This document shows positions 30,809-39,675 of a stretch of 64,000 bases of DNA, piece by piece. Each line of letters opens with the position of its first letter. The stretch's first letter is position 1. This stretch comes from Providencia vermicola (lineage in GTDB: Bacteria > Pseudomonadota > Gammaproteobacteria > Enterobacterales > Enterobacteriaceae): NCBI RefSeq assembly GCF_020381325.1, contig NZ_JAGSPI010000001.1:484406-548405 (forward strand), written 5' to 3'. Both the position numbers and the translations under genes were made by a program. The notes beneath the pieces are model-generated. The model had not been told where the DNA came from, made no database searches, and saw only the letters and a list, made by a program, of their open reading frames with translations.

Positions 30809-32326
30809 ATGGAAGCCATCGTTAATACCATCGTTGGTTACATATGGGGTAATGCACTGGTGTTTTTATCACTGGGCGTAGGACTCTATTTCACTTTAGC
30901 GACTCGTGGCGTGCAATTTCGCTATCTCATCAAAATGATTTGTTTATTAAAGGAAAACAAAGCATCAAAAGAGGGGATTTCCTCCTTCCAAGCCTTCTGT
31001 TTAGCATTATCAGGCCGTGTTGGTGTTGGTAATATTGCGGGGGTTGCTACTGCAATAGCTGCTGGTGGGCCAGGTGCCATCTTTTGGATGGTGGTTATGG
31101 GGCTCTTAGGTGGCGCGAGTGCCTTTATTGAATCTACACTTGCTCAAATCTATAAACAACGTTCAGATGGGCAGTATCGCGGTGGTTCCCCTTATTATAT
31201 TGAAAAAGGGTTAAAGCTGAAGCCGTTTGCCATCATTGTTGCCGCCGTGATTTGTTTATCTTACGGTGTATTAGTGCCAGGTATTCAGGCCAACACCATT
31301 GCTGACTCTTTCCAGACATCGTTTAACCTTCCTCCGATGGCGACTGGGGCGATTGTCACCGTATTGATGGCATGGCTTATCTTTGGTGGTGTGAAACGTA
31401 TCGCAAGTGCAGCAGATAAAATCGTTCCCTTGATGGCGATAGCTTACCTAGTGATGATGGTAATTATTTTGGGCAGCCATTATGAAAAAGTCCCTGCGAT
31501 GTTTAATTTAATCTTCCAAAGTGCATTGGGTATGGATGCAGTATTTGGTGGGATTGTTGGGACCGCAGTATCATGGGGGGTTCGTCGCGCGGTATTTTCC
31601 AATGTGGCAGGTGCTGGCGAGGCAACATTTAGTTCAGCGGCTGCAGAAGTGAGTCATCCAGTAAAACAAGGGCTTATTCAAGCATTCTCCATTTATATTG
31701 ATACGGTTGTAGTCTGTACAGCATCAGGCTTAATGATCCTTGTCACCAATATGTACAATGTATTCCCTGATGGTTCTGCAACCGCGCTGGTGGAATATGT
31801 ACCCGGTGTTGCAGCAGGAACCGCATGGACACAGATGGCGGTTTCTACAGTGTTTACCTCTGCAGGCTCAGGTTTTGTGTCGATAGCAGTATTCCTATTC
31901 GCTTTCACAACCTTAATGGCTTATTACTATATTGCTGAAACAACTATTGTTTACCTTGACCGCAAACTCGCTTACCCCGTTTTAAAACTGATACTTAAGT
32001 TTGTGTTCTTAATTATTGTATTTATGGGCAGTGTGCAATCAGTGAGTTTGATGTGGAGCCTAGGTGATATTGGGTTTGGTAGTATGAGTTACCTAAATTT
32101 AATTGCGATAGTGTTTCTTTCTAAGCCCGCACTAAGAGCGCTGCGAGATTATGAACGGCAGGAAAAATTAGGTGTTGATCCTGTGTTCAGCCCAAAAGTT
32201 GCAGGGGTAGAAAATGCAGAATTATGGGAAGATATTAGCCGTGAATATCATGAGCAAGGTATTGGTATTGAGCAAAAGGATAATAAAAACAAAGGGAAAT
32301 TACAGATAAAAGAAGAGGAAAACTAG
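30809..32326 (+). CDS. AGCS-family sodium:amino-acid symporter
   Basis: The 505-residue polytopic protein matches the alanine/glycine:cation symporter family: early CLALSGRVGVGNIAGVATAI (about 67-86), GGPGAIFWMVVMG (about 88), and SNVAGAGEATFSSAAAEVSHPVKQG (about 264-288), with about ten or more helices and a charged C-terminal tail. AAGGAG precedes the start. It most likely imports hydroxyproline (or alanine/proline) for the upstream pathway; the family usually carries alanine or glycine, so the substrate is inferred from position. It ends 9 bp before the tRNA-Ser 3' end. Confidence 0.88.
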   Translation: MEAIVNTIVGYIWGNALVFLSLGVGLYFTLATRGVQFRYLIKMICLLKENKASKEGISSFQAFCLALSGRVGVGNIAGVATAIAAGGPGAIFWMVVMGLLGGASAFIESTLAQIYKQRSDGQYRGGSPYYIEKGLKLKPFAIIVAAVICLSYGVLVPGIQANTIADSFQTSFNLPPMATGAIVTVLMAWLIFGGVKRIASAADKIVPLMAIAYLVMMVIILGSHYEKVPAMFNLIFQSALGMDAVFGGIVGTAVSWGVRRAVFSNVAGAGEATFSSAAAEVSHPVKQGLIQAFSIYIDTVVVCTASGLMILVTNMYNVFPDGSATALVEYVPGVAAGTAWTQMAVSTVFTSAGSGFVSIAVFLFAFTTLMAYYYIAETTIVYLDRKLAYPVLKLILKFVFLIIVFMGSVQSVSLMWSLGDIGFGSMSYLNLIAIVFLSKPALRALRDYERQEKLGVDPVFSPKVAGVENAELWEDISREYHEQGIGIEQKDNKNKGKLQIKEEEN

Positions 32327-32335
32327 CAGAAAAAA

Positions 32336-32423
32336 TGGCGGTGAGGGAGGGATTCGAACCCTCGATACGTTGCCGTATACACACTTTCCAGGCGTGCTCC
32401 TTCAGCCTCTCGGACACCTCACC
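32336..32423 (-). tRNA. serX: tRNA-Ser (anticodon GGA)
   Basis: The minus strand reads a full serine tRNA of 88 nt including an encoded CCA: acceptor stem GGTGAGG paired with CCTCACC, anticodon loop CTGGAAA (GGA), a long variable arm typical of tRNA-Ser, and T-loop GGTTCGAATCC. It is nearly identical to my memory of E. coli serW/serX, and ghrA follows it divergently as at E. coli serX. A canonical promoter precedes it. Confidence 0.97.
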
Positions 32424-32479
32424 GTTTTTTCTAAATCCGTTGCAGACCAGAGAGAAATCCTGCTGTGCAACGGGGCGCT

Positions 32480-32508
32480 ACTATAGGGAAAATAGCGTCT
32501 TGCGTCAA
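32480..32508 (-). promoter_or_regulatory. Promoter of the tRNA-Ser gene
   Basis: On the minus strand: TTGACG (32508-32503), 17-bp spacer, TATAGT (32485-32480), followed by the GC-rich discriminator AGCGCCCC typical of stringently controlled stable-RNA promoters. Confidence 0.85.
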
Positions 32509-32759
32509 CTCCCTATTGATTCTTTTTCTTACTTTTATGTCCGTTTAGCTAAATAAAAATCAATTTGTTTAATATCTAATCTTAATTGTTGCTTGTTAAG
32601 ACAAAGCATTTTTTTAATGTTAATAAGAACTGCAAGGATTAAGCATAAAATTCGTTAGCTAGTTAACAAAATCCTCAATGAAAGTGATCTTGGTTGCGGT
32701 ATGGACTTGAAAATAAACGCCATTGCGCACACTCTGTTAGAAACCTAAGAGGAGTTGCC

Positions 32760-33701
32760 ATGAATATTTTATTTTACCATCCATTCTTTGATTCAGAACA
32801 ATGGATTGAAGGAATGCGTGCTAGATTACCACAAGCTAATATTCGCCAATGGGAAAAAGGGGATAAGCAAAGTGCAGATTACGCTATGGTGTGGCTGCCA
32901 CCCTATGAATGCCTTGCAGGGCGCAATGATTTAAAAGGTATTTTTGCATTAGGTGCAGGTGTGGATGCCATCTTAAAGCAAGAGCAAGATAAACCAGGTA
33001 CACTCCCAGCAGGAGTCCCTGTGATGCGCCTTGAAGATACAGGCATGGCTATCCAAATGGAAGAATATGCCTGTGCAAAAGTCTTAGCATACTTTCGTCG
33101 TATGGATGAATATAGGCAGTTACAATCTCAGCGTCAATGGAAGCAACTACCCGCTTATCAACATGAAGAGTTTGTGATTGGTGTCATGGGGGCTGGCGCA
33201 TTGGGCCAAGCTGTTGCGAAGCGCTTAGTCAGCTTTGGTTTTCATGTCAGAACGTGGAGCCGTTCTGAGAAACAAATCCCTAATGTTAAAAGTTATTATG
33301 GCAATGAGCAATTACCTGCATTTCTTTCAGGAACTCGTGTGGTCATCAATTTATTGCCAAGCACGCCAGAAACGGTTGGGATTTTAAATCAACAACTGTT
33401 TAGCCAATTGCAACAAGGTGCTTATGTGATTAACTTAGCTCGTGGTGCACATTTGATAGAGCAAGATTTATTATCTGCATTGGATACAGGACAAGTTGCT
33501 GGAGCCGCATTAGATGTGTTTGCGAGTGAGCCGTTATCCCAAATGCACCCGTTCTGGACCCATCCACGTATTGCGATTACGCCGCATGTGGCTGCATTTA
33601 CCCAGCCGAAAGAAGCAATGGATATGATTGTCAGTAATATCAAGCGCATTGAAGCGGGTGAAGCGCCTGTGGGAGTGGTTGATATGGAACGTGGTTACTA
33701 A
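32760..33701 (+). CDS. ghrA: Glyoxylate/hydroxypyruvate reductase A
   Basis: The ATG at 32760 has AAGAGGAG just upstream and gives 313 residues (E. coli GhrA 312); the earlier start at 32694 has no support. It is a D-2-hydroxyacid dehydrogenase with an NAD(P)-binding Rossmann motif GVMGAGALGQAVAKRL (about 139) and the C-terminal catalytic region NLARGAHL through ITPHVAAFT with the active-site His. It reduces glyoxylate to glycolate and hydroxypyruvate to glycerate with NADPH. E. coli has ghrA-ycdX-ycdY here; ycdX is missing in this window. Confidence 0.95.
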   Translation: MNILFYHPFFDSEQWIEGMRARLPQANIRQWEKGDKQSADYAMVWLPPYECLAGRNDLKGIFALGAGVDAILKQEQDKPGTLPAGVPVMRLEDTGMAIQMEEYACAKVLAYFRRMDEYRQLQSQRQWKQLPAYQHEEFVIGVMGAGALGQAVAKRLVSFGFHVRTWSRSEKQIPNVKSYYGNEQLPAFLSGTRVVINLLPSTPETVGILNQQLFSQLQQGAYVINLARGAHLIEQDLLSALDTGQVAGAALDVFASEPLSQMHPFWTHPRIAITPHVAAFTQPKEAMDMIVSNIKRIEAGEAPVGVVDMERGY

Positions 33702-33714
33702 TTACATCTAAAAG

Positions 33715-33763
33715 AATTGCAAGCTACCTACTTTTTGTTAGCTTGCAATTTTGTTGTGTTTTT
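33715..33763 (+). terminator. Terminator after ghrA
   Basis: AATTGCAAGCTA (33715-33726) and TAGCTTGCAATT (33739-33750), a perfect 12-bp stem with a 12-nt loop, followed by TTGTTGTGTTTTT. Confidence 0.8.
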
Positions 33764-33845
33764 CTTCTCTAATACGTTTCCTATTTTTTCGGTATACTGA
33801 TCTTAAGAGCTGAGTTGCAACTGAATTTTAAATAGGAAAACCCAT

Positions 33846-34403
33846 ATGAACGAATTCTCAATCGTCTGCCGTATTTTAGGCACATTATTCCAACGCAGCG
33901 CTGATGACGCTCTTGTTAAACCTCTTATGGATATGATTGCGCAGGATAAATTGAAAGCATCATGGCCTCTAGAGCAAGATGAATTGTGGGCACGTATGGC
34001 GAAAGGACTGGATATTAAAGCGATTAGTGCTGACTACCAAGCCATGTTTGTCGGTGAAAATGCCACAATATCAATGCTAGCCAATGATTATGATGCAGAA
34101 GTCACAGAAGCTGAAATCCGTGAGTTTTTAACCGTTAGAGGCATGACCTTAACGGATGCGCCAGTGAGCACATTGGGGGCGTTATTATTGGCTACTTCTT
34201 GGTTAGAAGATCAAGCCGCAGAAGATGAAACTGCAGCACAAGAAGAACTATTTGATAGCTACATTCTCAGCTGGTACGGTGCATTTTTAGGTAAAGTCGA
34301 AGCCCATGCCACGACGGCGTTTTATCGCACATTAGCCCAAATTTCCCGTGACGCCATTATTGCACTGCGAGATGAGTTAGATTCCGAGGCTAATGAAGAC
34401 TAA
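33846..34403 (+). CDS. ycdY: TorD-family chaperone YcdY
   Basis: A 185-residue all-helical protein of the TorD/DmsD redox-enzyme maturation family (E. coli YcdY has 184), with the family regions SADYQAMFVG (about 60) and SWYGAFLGKVEAHATTAFYRTLAQ (about 141-164). In E. coli YcdY assists the zinc phosphatase YcdX. No ycdX is present here, so its client may differ; dmsABC, whose catalytic subunit needs a chaperone of this family, lies 10 kb downstream without a dmsD next to it. AGGAAAA precedes the start. Confidence 0.9.
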   Translation: MNEFSIVCRILGTLFQRSADDALVKPLMDMIAQDKLKASWPLEQDELWARMAKGLDIKAISADYQAMFVGENATISMLANDYDAEVTEAEIREFLTVRGMTLTDAPVSTLGALLLATSWLEDQAAEDETAAQEELFDSYILSWYGAFLGKVEAHATTAFYRTLAQISRDAIIALRDELDSEANED

Positions 34404-34472
34404 TTTGTGAGTATTTTATCGGTAACCTGATTCATGCTTACGGAATGCAAAAAGGTCAATGAAAGGTTCTTG

Positions 34473-34494
34473 AGTGACGCTGTCACTTTTATTT
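34473..34494 (+). terminator. Short terminator after ycdY
   Basis: AGTGAC (34473-34478), loop GCT, GTCACT (34482-34487), then TTTATTT. The stem is only 6 bp. Confidence 0.45.
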
Positions 34495-34535
34495 GCGAGC
34501 GATAATAAACAGCATCAATTAATATTTCTGATTGA

Positions 34536-34568
34536 ATTAAAAAGGCAACAGATTTCTCTGTTGCCTTT
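34536..34568 (-). terminator. Terminator after yceB (minus strand)
   Basis: AAAGGCAACAGA (34541-34552), loop TTTC, TCTGTTGCCTTT (34557-34568): a perfect 12-bp stem. On the minus strand it is followed directly by a T-rich run (TTTTTAATT), so it terminates yceB transcription. Confidence 0.85.
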
Positions 34569-34604
34569 AATGCTTTTCTCAATCAAAAAAATTTATGGTT
34601 AAAA

Positions 34605-35165
34605 TTAATCCACTAATGGAATGACCAGTTTACCTGGTTTAATCTCAAGTCCCTTCGCCAATTTTTTGGCAGTTGCTTCTGCAGCGCCGTTATCTGGGTT
34701 GAGGACATAGACAGGCTGTGTTTCGAAGAAAGTTTCAAGGGAACTATTTAGATAAGGAATTACCGCGGACATGGCGGTATCCATGTTCTCTGGGGTGACT
34801 CTATAATTGCTTATATTCAATTCTTTTAAGTAGATAGACCCTGTTTTTGCATCAAAAATTGGGCGGGCCGTTAAGGTTAAGCTAATTTGTGCCTCTGCCT
34901 TTCCAATCAAAGAGTCTAACTTAACTGTAGCATCACCATTTAGGGCGATTTTACCTGGCTCACTACGGCCTATTTCAGATTTTAAATTCGCCAGTTGGAT
35001 ATCTGCATCAGCAACTCCAGAAATCCCTACTTTGTGGTCATATTTTACTTTATTAGCAAGGTAACTATTTATTTGGGACTCACTAATACTGAATTCAGAT
35101 AATTGACTACAGCCCGTTATTAGAGTGATAAAACCAATCATTGTGGCCAATAAAAATTTTTTCAT
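34605..35165 (-). CDS. yceB: DUF1439 lipoprotein YceB
   Basis: A 186-residue lipoprotein with signal MKKFLLATMIGFITLITGC (lipobox ITGC, Cys19) and a DUF1439 body (about 25-185). Length and the pattern SQINSYLANKVKYDHKVG and LTARPIFDAKTGSIYLKEL match E. coli YceB. The family resembles lipid-binding tubular folds, but the function is not established. It follows mdtH by 38 bp, as in E. coli apart from grxB, which lies between them there and is absent here. Confidence 0.92.
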   Translation of the reverse strand: MKKFLLATMIGFITLITGCSQLSEFSISESQINSYLANKVKYDHKVGISGVADADIQLANLKSEIGRSEPGKIALNGDATVKLDSLIGKAEAQISLTLTARPIFDAKTGSIYLKELNISNYRVTPENMDTAMSAVIPYLNSSLETFFETQPVYVLNPDNGAAEATAKKLAKGLEIKPGKLVIPLVD

Positions 35166-35203
35166 AAAGACTCCTTTTACAGTAATACCGCTAGTTTAGC
35201 GCA

Positions 35204-36409
35204 TTACTGTCCACTCAACATGACTGTTTCAATTTTTTTACGGTTAAATTGCTTATGCAACGCCCACAGAGTGATAAAACCGATTATCCCCAGTAAAAAC
35301 CAAGGCAATTGCGGCATATTCCATTGATGCCCAATATCATACATCCAACCACCACCGGTATACCCAACAGCACCACCTAGGGCAAGGCCGAGACGGCTAA
35401 AGCCCATATAACTGCCACGAGCTCGGGGGTCAGCAAGTGAGGCACTCAGCGTTTCTCTAGCAGGATCGGCAGTCACGGTTCCTAAATAGAATAGACAAAT
35501 TAAACCAAATAACATATTTAACGAAGTTGTCATCCCTATTGGGAACATACTTAAGCTCATTAAAAATAGGCCTGCCATTAACCGCTGCTCGAGGCGAAAA
35601 TGTTTTTCACTCCAACGTGCAATGGGGTAAAGCAAAGTGAGGGAAATCATAGCTTCAATGGCATACATCCATTTTACTGCCGTTGGTGTCCCAGCTAGCT
35701 CATTGACAACAATTGGGAACATTAACATCACTTGCACAGAAAGCATAAAGTAACCTGCTAAGGTCACAACATAGGTAACAAACCGTTTGTCTTTTAAAAC
35801 GCGGCTCATACCTTCTTTAATTGGAGTCCTTACCGTTGAAATACGATAAGCGGGGAGTAACCATGCATTACAGATAGCGGCAATGATAAACACCACAGCA
35901 CCCGCCCAGCAGACATAGTGGAAATCATATTGTAGCAGCCAGCTACCAATCAAAGCACCGATAACAGCACCAGCACTATCTTGCATCAATAAAAGTGAAT
36001 AAAAACGGCCGCGTTCGTAGGGGCGGGTGAGTTTGATAACCAGCGCTGTTCTGGGGGGATCAAACAGCGTGCCACCAAGGGCAGAAAGCACACAAGATAG
36101 CCACAACACCCAAGGGTCGTAAGCGATTGCCATCAAAGCAAAGCCACTTGCTCGTAAAAGCATTCCAATAACAATCATGGGCTTAGCACCAAATCGGTCA
36201 GCAATTGCGCCACCAAAAATACCTAAGCCTTGTTGAACAAATTGCCGTAGGCCTAATGCGAAGCCTACCACAACAGCGGCCCAACCTAGTTGGTCAACAA
36301 ATCGGATTGAAATCAAAGGAAAAACGACAAAAAAGCCGAGGACAACTAACATGTTGTCGAGCAAAAGGAAATATTTACCAAGGCTTCTTGCCCGTGACAC
36401 CTGTGCCAT
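35204..36409 (-). CDS. mdtH: Multidrug MFS transporter MdtH
   Basis: A 401-residue 12-helix major-facilitator protein. The loop 2-3 signature appears as [16 protein letters not shown] (about 62-77), and antiporter-type sequence [18 protein letters not shown] lies near helix 5 (about 144). Start [23 protein letters not shown] and length match E. coli MdtH, a drug-efflux protein (fluoroquinolone resistance on overexpression). It is divergent from rimJ as in E. coli, with an ERIC-like repeat in the gap. Confidence 0.93.
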   Translation of the reverse strand: MAQVSRARSLGKYFLLLDNMLVVLGFFVVFPLISIRFVDQLGWAAVVVGFALGLRQFVQQGLGIFGGAIADRFGAKPMIVIGMLLRASGFALMAIAYDPWVLWLSCVLSALGGTLFDPPRTALVIKLTRPYERGRFYSLLLMQDSAGAVIGALIGSWLLQYDFHYVCWAGAVVFIIAAICNAWLLPAYRISTVRTPIKEGMSRVLKDKRFVTYVVTLAGYFMLSVQVMLMFPIVVNELAGTPTAVKWMYAIEAMISLTLLYPIARWSEKHFRLEQRLMAGLFLMSLSMFPIGMTTSLNMLFGLICLFYLGTVTADPARETLSASLADPRARGSYMGFSRLGLALGGAVGYTGGGWMYDIGHQWNMPQLPWFLLGIIGFITLWALHKQFNRKKIETVMLSGQ

Positions 36410-36548
36410 GACACACCATTAAAAAATTGCTAAGGGGGGATTGTTCAATAATGTTACTTATCAATAATATCAGTATAATAGAGAGCAATAGATGATATTT
36501 TTTTATCGAGGGTGGTATCGAGGATCGATGATTTATTTTTATCGATGC

Positions 36549-36675
36549 AATAGCCGTCATATTTTGCACCGCAGCGTTGTTGGCTACACTTAGCTCCCCT
36601 AATCACATACTTTTGTATGCTCATAGGGATAGCTGCGTTTGCCGCCTAGCTGCAATGCAACCTATTTAGGCTATT
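36549..36675. repeat. ERIC-like (IRU) palindromic repeat, 127 bp
   Basis: The element is bounded by AATAGCC (36549-36555) and GGCTATT (36669-36675) and is 127 bp long, the classic ERIC length. Its interior has ERIC-like landmarks: GCAGCGTTGTTGGCTA, the central hairpin around CATACTTTTGTATG (36606-36619), AGGGATAGCTG, and TGCCGCCTAGCTGCAATGC. The sequence has diverged from E. coli ERIC, as expected for a Morganellaceae form. It occupies part of the 444-bp mdtH/rimJ gap; the remainder is AT-rich. Confidence 0.75.
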
Positions 36676-36853
36676 GACGAATAGAAATAGGCTATTAAAG
36701 AATTGAAAATTGAGAGCAAGATAATTTATCTATTTGACTAGCTGATTTTAGATGCTCATCAATAATAGAGAATGCTACACTTTGCTATTTAGCAAACGAA
36801 TGAATATGCACGGCTAGGGAATCTAGCTATTTTAAATTAATAAAGGGTTAACG

Positions 36854-37441
36854 ATGTTTGGTTATCGCTCAAATGTACCGAAGGTACGCCTGATCACTGA
36901 TAGAATGATTATTCGTTTGACTTATGAGCGAGATAATTATCGCCTAGCTGATTATTACAGCTTGAATAAAGACTTTCTTATCCCTTGGGAACCAACTCGA
37001 GATAACTCTCACTATCAACCCGCTGGCTGGCAAAATCGTTTGCAAGTGATGAATGAAATGCATCGCGAAGGTAGCGCTTATCATTTCCTACTATTAGATA
37101 AAGAAGAAAACGAGGTGATGGGTGTGGCCAATTTTAGTAATGTCCTGCGTGGTTCATTCCATGCGTGCTATTTAGGGTATTCTCTGGGTGAAAAATGGCA
37201 AGGGCAAGGCTTAATGTTTGAAGCGTTAACCCAAGTAACTCGCTATATGCAACAACATCAGAAAATGCACCGCATTATGGCAAACTATATGCCTCATAAT
37301 ATGCGTAGTGGTAATCTATTGGCCAAGCTTGGTTTTGAGCGTGAAGGCTACGCAAGGCAATACTTACAAATCAATGGTGAGTGGCGCGACCATGTATTAA
37401 CTGCATTAACGGATAATTCTTGGGCAGCGAATAAAGCGTAA
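36854..37441 (+). CDS. rimJ: [Ribosomal protein S5]-alanine N-acetyltransferase
   Basis: A 195-residue GNAT enzyme (E. coli RimJ 194) that acetylates the N-terminal Ala of ribosomal protein S5. Seen are the start [18 protein letters not shown], the acetyl-CoA loop [13 protein letters not shown] (about 114-126) and [26 protein letters not shown] (about 141-166), as in E. coli. It lies between mdtH and murJ; yceH and mviM, which separate rimJ and murJ in E. coli, are missing. Confidence 0.95.
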   Translation: MFGYRSNVPKVRLITDRMIIRLTYERDNYRLADYYSLNKDFLIPWEPTRDNSHYQPAGWQNRLQVMNEMHREGSAYHFLLLDKEENEVMGVANFSNVLRGSFHACYLGYSLGEKWQGQGLMFEALTQVTRYMQQHQKMHRIMANYMPHNMRSGNLLAKLGFEREGYARQYLQINGEWRDHVLTALTDNSWAANKA

Positions 37442-37524
37442 ACTCTTAATTTACTTTTCAATCGTAGTCAGTGGCAGCCCGCGCTGTTAAACTGATACGA
37501 TTGTTTACTTTTAGTCTATCAATC

Positions 37525-39063
37525 ATGAATTTATTAAAATCGCTGGCGGCAGTAAGCTCAATGACCATGATGTCTCGGGTCCTTGGTTTTATTCGCGATG
37601 CCATCATTGCTCGGGTATTCGGTGCAGGCGCCGCTGCCGATGCTTTTTTTGTCGCGTTTAAATTGCCAAATCTGTTACGTCGAATTTTTGCAGAAGGGGC
37701 GTTTTCTCAAGCATTTGTCCCCATATTAGCGGAATATAAAAACCAACAAGGTGAAGAAGCTACACGTACATTTGTCGCTTATATTGCGGGGATGCTCACC
37801 CTTGCTTTAGCGATAGTCACTGTATTGGGCATGATTGCGGCACCCTGGATTATCTATGTGACAGCCCCTGGCTTTACTGATGATGCGGATAAGTTTGCGT
37901 TAACAACCGACCTGCTGCGAGTCACATTTCCCTATATTTTCCTGATCTCGCTCGCTTCCCTTGCTGGGGCAATTCTCAATACGTGGAACCGCTTCTCTGT
38001 ACCTGCCTTTGCACCCACATTACTCAATGTGAGTATGATCATTTTTGCTGCGTTTGCCGCACCTTACTTTGACCCGCCGATCATGTCATTGGCATGGGCG
38101 GTATTAGTGGGTGGGGTGCTACAATTGGTCTACCAGCTTCCCCATTTAAAGAAAATTAGTATGTTAGTGTTGCCGCGCCTGTCATTGCGCGATAGCGGTG
38201 TTTGGCGTGTAATGAAAATGATGGGGCCTGCGATTATCGGTGTGTCAGTCGCGCAAATCTCATTAATTATTAACACTATATTCGCCTCATTCCTACAATC
38301 AGGGTCTGTTTCGTGGATGTACTATGCGGATAGATTGATGGAGTTACCCTCTGGTGTGCTTGGTGTGGCCTTGGGAACGATCTTGCTGCCATCTCTCGCA
38401 AAGAGCTTTACGAGTGGAAACCAGAATGAATATCGACAATTAATGGACTGGGGACTGCGTCTTTGCCTGCTATTAGCATTGCCATGTGCTCTTGGCTTAG
38501 CTATCTTATCTGAAGCGCTGACGGTTTCATTATTCCAATATGGTAACTTTACCGCACATGATTCGTTAATGACCCAATATGCATTGATAGCCTATTGTGT
38601 AGGGCTAACAGGCATGATTTTAGTGAAAATTTTAGCGCCCGGTTTCTATTCACGCCAAGATATTCGTACTCCAGTTAAAATTGCCATCGTGACATTAATT
38701 CTGACGCAATTAATGAACTTAGCCTTTATAGGGCCTTTACAACATGCTGGTTTGGCATTGTCTATCGGCTTAGCGGCGTGTTTTAATGCAGGCGTTCTGT
38801 ATTGGCAATTACGTAAACAAGATATTTTCCAACCACTTGAAGGTTGGAAAGGTTTCTTATTTAAGCTACTGATTGCGTTAGTTGTAATGGGCGCGGTGTT
38901 ATTTGGCCTGCTGCACTTTATGCCATCTTGGCAAGAAGGGAATATGCTCATGCGCATGTTGCGCTTAATTGGCGTGGTGATTGTCGGGGCTGGGAGCTAC
39001 TTTGTTGCTTTATATATATTAGGTTTCCGCCCGCGTGATTTTATGAAACGCAGTATAGCATAA
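37525..39063 (+). CDS. murJ: Lipid II flippase MurJ
   Basis: The ATG at 37525 restores the normal start [22 protein letters not shown] and gives 512 residues (E. coli 511); the frame from 37471 adds 18 unsupported residues. It is a MOP-superfamily inner-membrane protein with about 14 helices that flips the peptidoglycan precursor lipid II to the periplasm. Conserved charged residues occur in [43 protein letters not shown] (quoted region spans about residues 18-60; split: [30 protein letters not shown]). A terminator follows. Confidence 0.96.
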   Translation: MNLLKSLAAVSSMTMMSRVLGFIRDAIIARVFGAGAAADAFFVAFKLPNLLRRIFAEGAFSQAFVPILAEYKNQQGEEATRTFVAYIAGMLTLALAIVTVLGMIAAPWIIYVTAPGFTDDADKFALTTDLLRVTFPYIFLISLASLAGAILNTWNRFSVPAFAPTLLNVSMIIFAAFAAPYFDPPIMSLAWAVLVGGVLQLVYQLPHLKKISMLVLPRLSLRDSGVWRVMKMMGPAIIGVSVAQISLIINTIFASFLQSGSVSWMYYADRLMELPSGVLGVALGTILLPSLAKSFTSGNQNEYRQLMDWGLRLCLLLALPCALGLAILSEALTVSLFQYGNFTAHDSLMTQYALIAYCVGLTGMILVKILAPGFYSRQDIRTPVKIAIVTLILTQLMNLAFIGPLQHAGLALSIGLAACFNAGVLYWQLRKQDIFQPLEGWKGFLFKLLIALVVMGAVLFGLLHFMPSWQEGNMLMRMLRLIGVVIVGAGSYFVALYILGFRPRDFMKRSIA

Positions 39064-39090
39064 CCTATTGAATACCATATTGTTTAACTG

Positions 39091-39114
39091 AAGCCCATTA
39101 ATTTGGGCTTTTTT
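39091..39114 (+). terminator. Terminator after murJ
   Basis: AAGCCCA (39091-39097), loop TTAATT, TGGGCTT (39104-39110), then TTTT. The 220 bp that follow, to about 39310, are very AT-rich and hold no gene. Confidence 0.8.
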
Positions 39115-39313
39115 GTCTCTAAATTCTGTAGTTTTCAATCCAATCGTATTTTGCACCCATTTTCATTTCTTTTCTTTTAATGACTAAATCAATGATTTCA
39201 TAATCATTTTATGATATTTCAAGTAATTGTTTTCATTAATAAAAATAATATTTTTCTTTGGTTTTACGATATATTTAAAGAGCGCATATTTTTGTTCAGT
39301 AAAGCGCAGGGGA

Positions 39314-39372
39314 TGCTAAAAATTAGCACAAATTAGAGTGTTGACCAGCGTCAACGTTTTTGGTTATATTAT
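39314..39372 (+). promoter_or_regulatory. Promoter with overlapping operator palindromes for the HicA-like/HTH pair
   Basis: TTGACC (39341-39346), 18-bp spacer, TATATT (39365-39370) forms a good sigma-70 promoter ending 17 bp before the HicA-like start. The palindrome GTTGAC-cagc-GTCAAC (39340-39355) covers the -35 element, and a second inverted repeat TGCTAA-aaa-TTAGCA (39314-39328) lies just upstream. Operator-on-promoter layout fits autorepression by the HTH protein; that is inference. Confidence 0.55.
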
Positions 39373-39387
39373 ATTTGTCGGAGGGCG

Positions 39388-39623
39388 ATGAAAAAACATC
39401 CGAACAAGCATATTCAAGCAGCCATTGAATATGCGGTTGCAAACGGTAGGTTTGGGTAAGTGCAGGGAGTTCATCACATACATTTTGTAAATTACGTTGT
39501 GGTAACACTGTGGATGAGCACAAAACACATATGATGAGTGTTTGGTCAACACCAAGAGTGATAGAAAATCATGCCAAGCAAATCATCCGAAAAGTTAATC
39601 ATTGCATTGAACTTTCAAAATAA
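39388..39623 (+). pseudogene. HicA-like small protein gene, broken by a frameshift
   Basis: An ATG with GGAGGG upstream opens MKKHPNKHIQAAIEYAVANG, then runs into TAA at 39457-39459. The next frame continues with VSAGSSHTFCKLRCG, then SVWSTPRVIENHAKQIIRKV and ends at TAA 39621-39623. Joined, these give about 78 residues of a small family I recall as HicA-like (double-stranded-RNA-binding fold with a conserved G-S-x-H near the middle), usually encoded just before an HTH gene as here. The total of 236 nt is one short of a multiple of three, so a single-base loss near 39447-39456 would explain it. A sequencing error is possible. Confidence 0.6.
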
Positions 39624-39675
39624 TGGCAGCGGCTTAGGCCGCTTATCAATTGAAAAAATAGATTAAGGAGCGGTG

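Noticed and set aside
32235..32417. 60-residue ORF on the minus strand over the tRNA-Ser gene
   Set aside because: It is a translation of the tRNA (the typical GSNPSLTA end comes from the T-arm) and not a gene.
39323..39555. Two minus-strand ORFs over the HicA-like gene
   Set aside because: They are shadows of the frameshifted plus-strand gene, which has the ribosome-binding site and family-like sequence.
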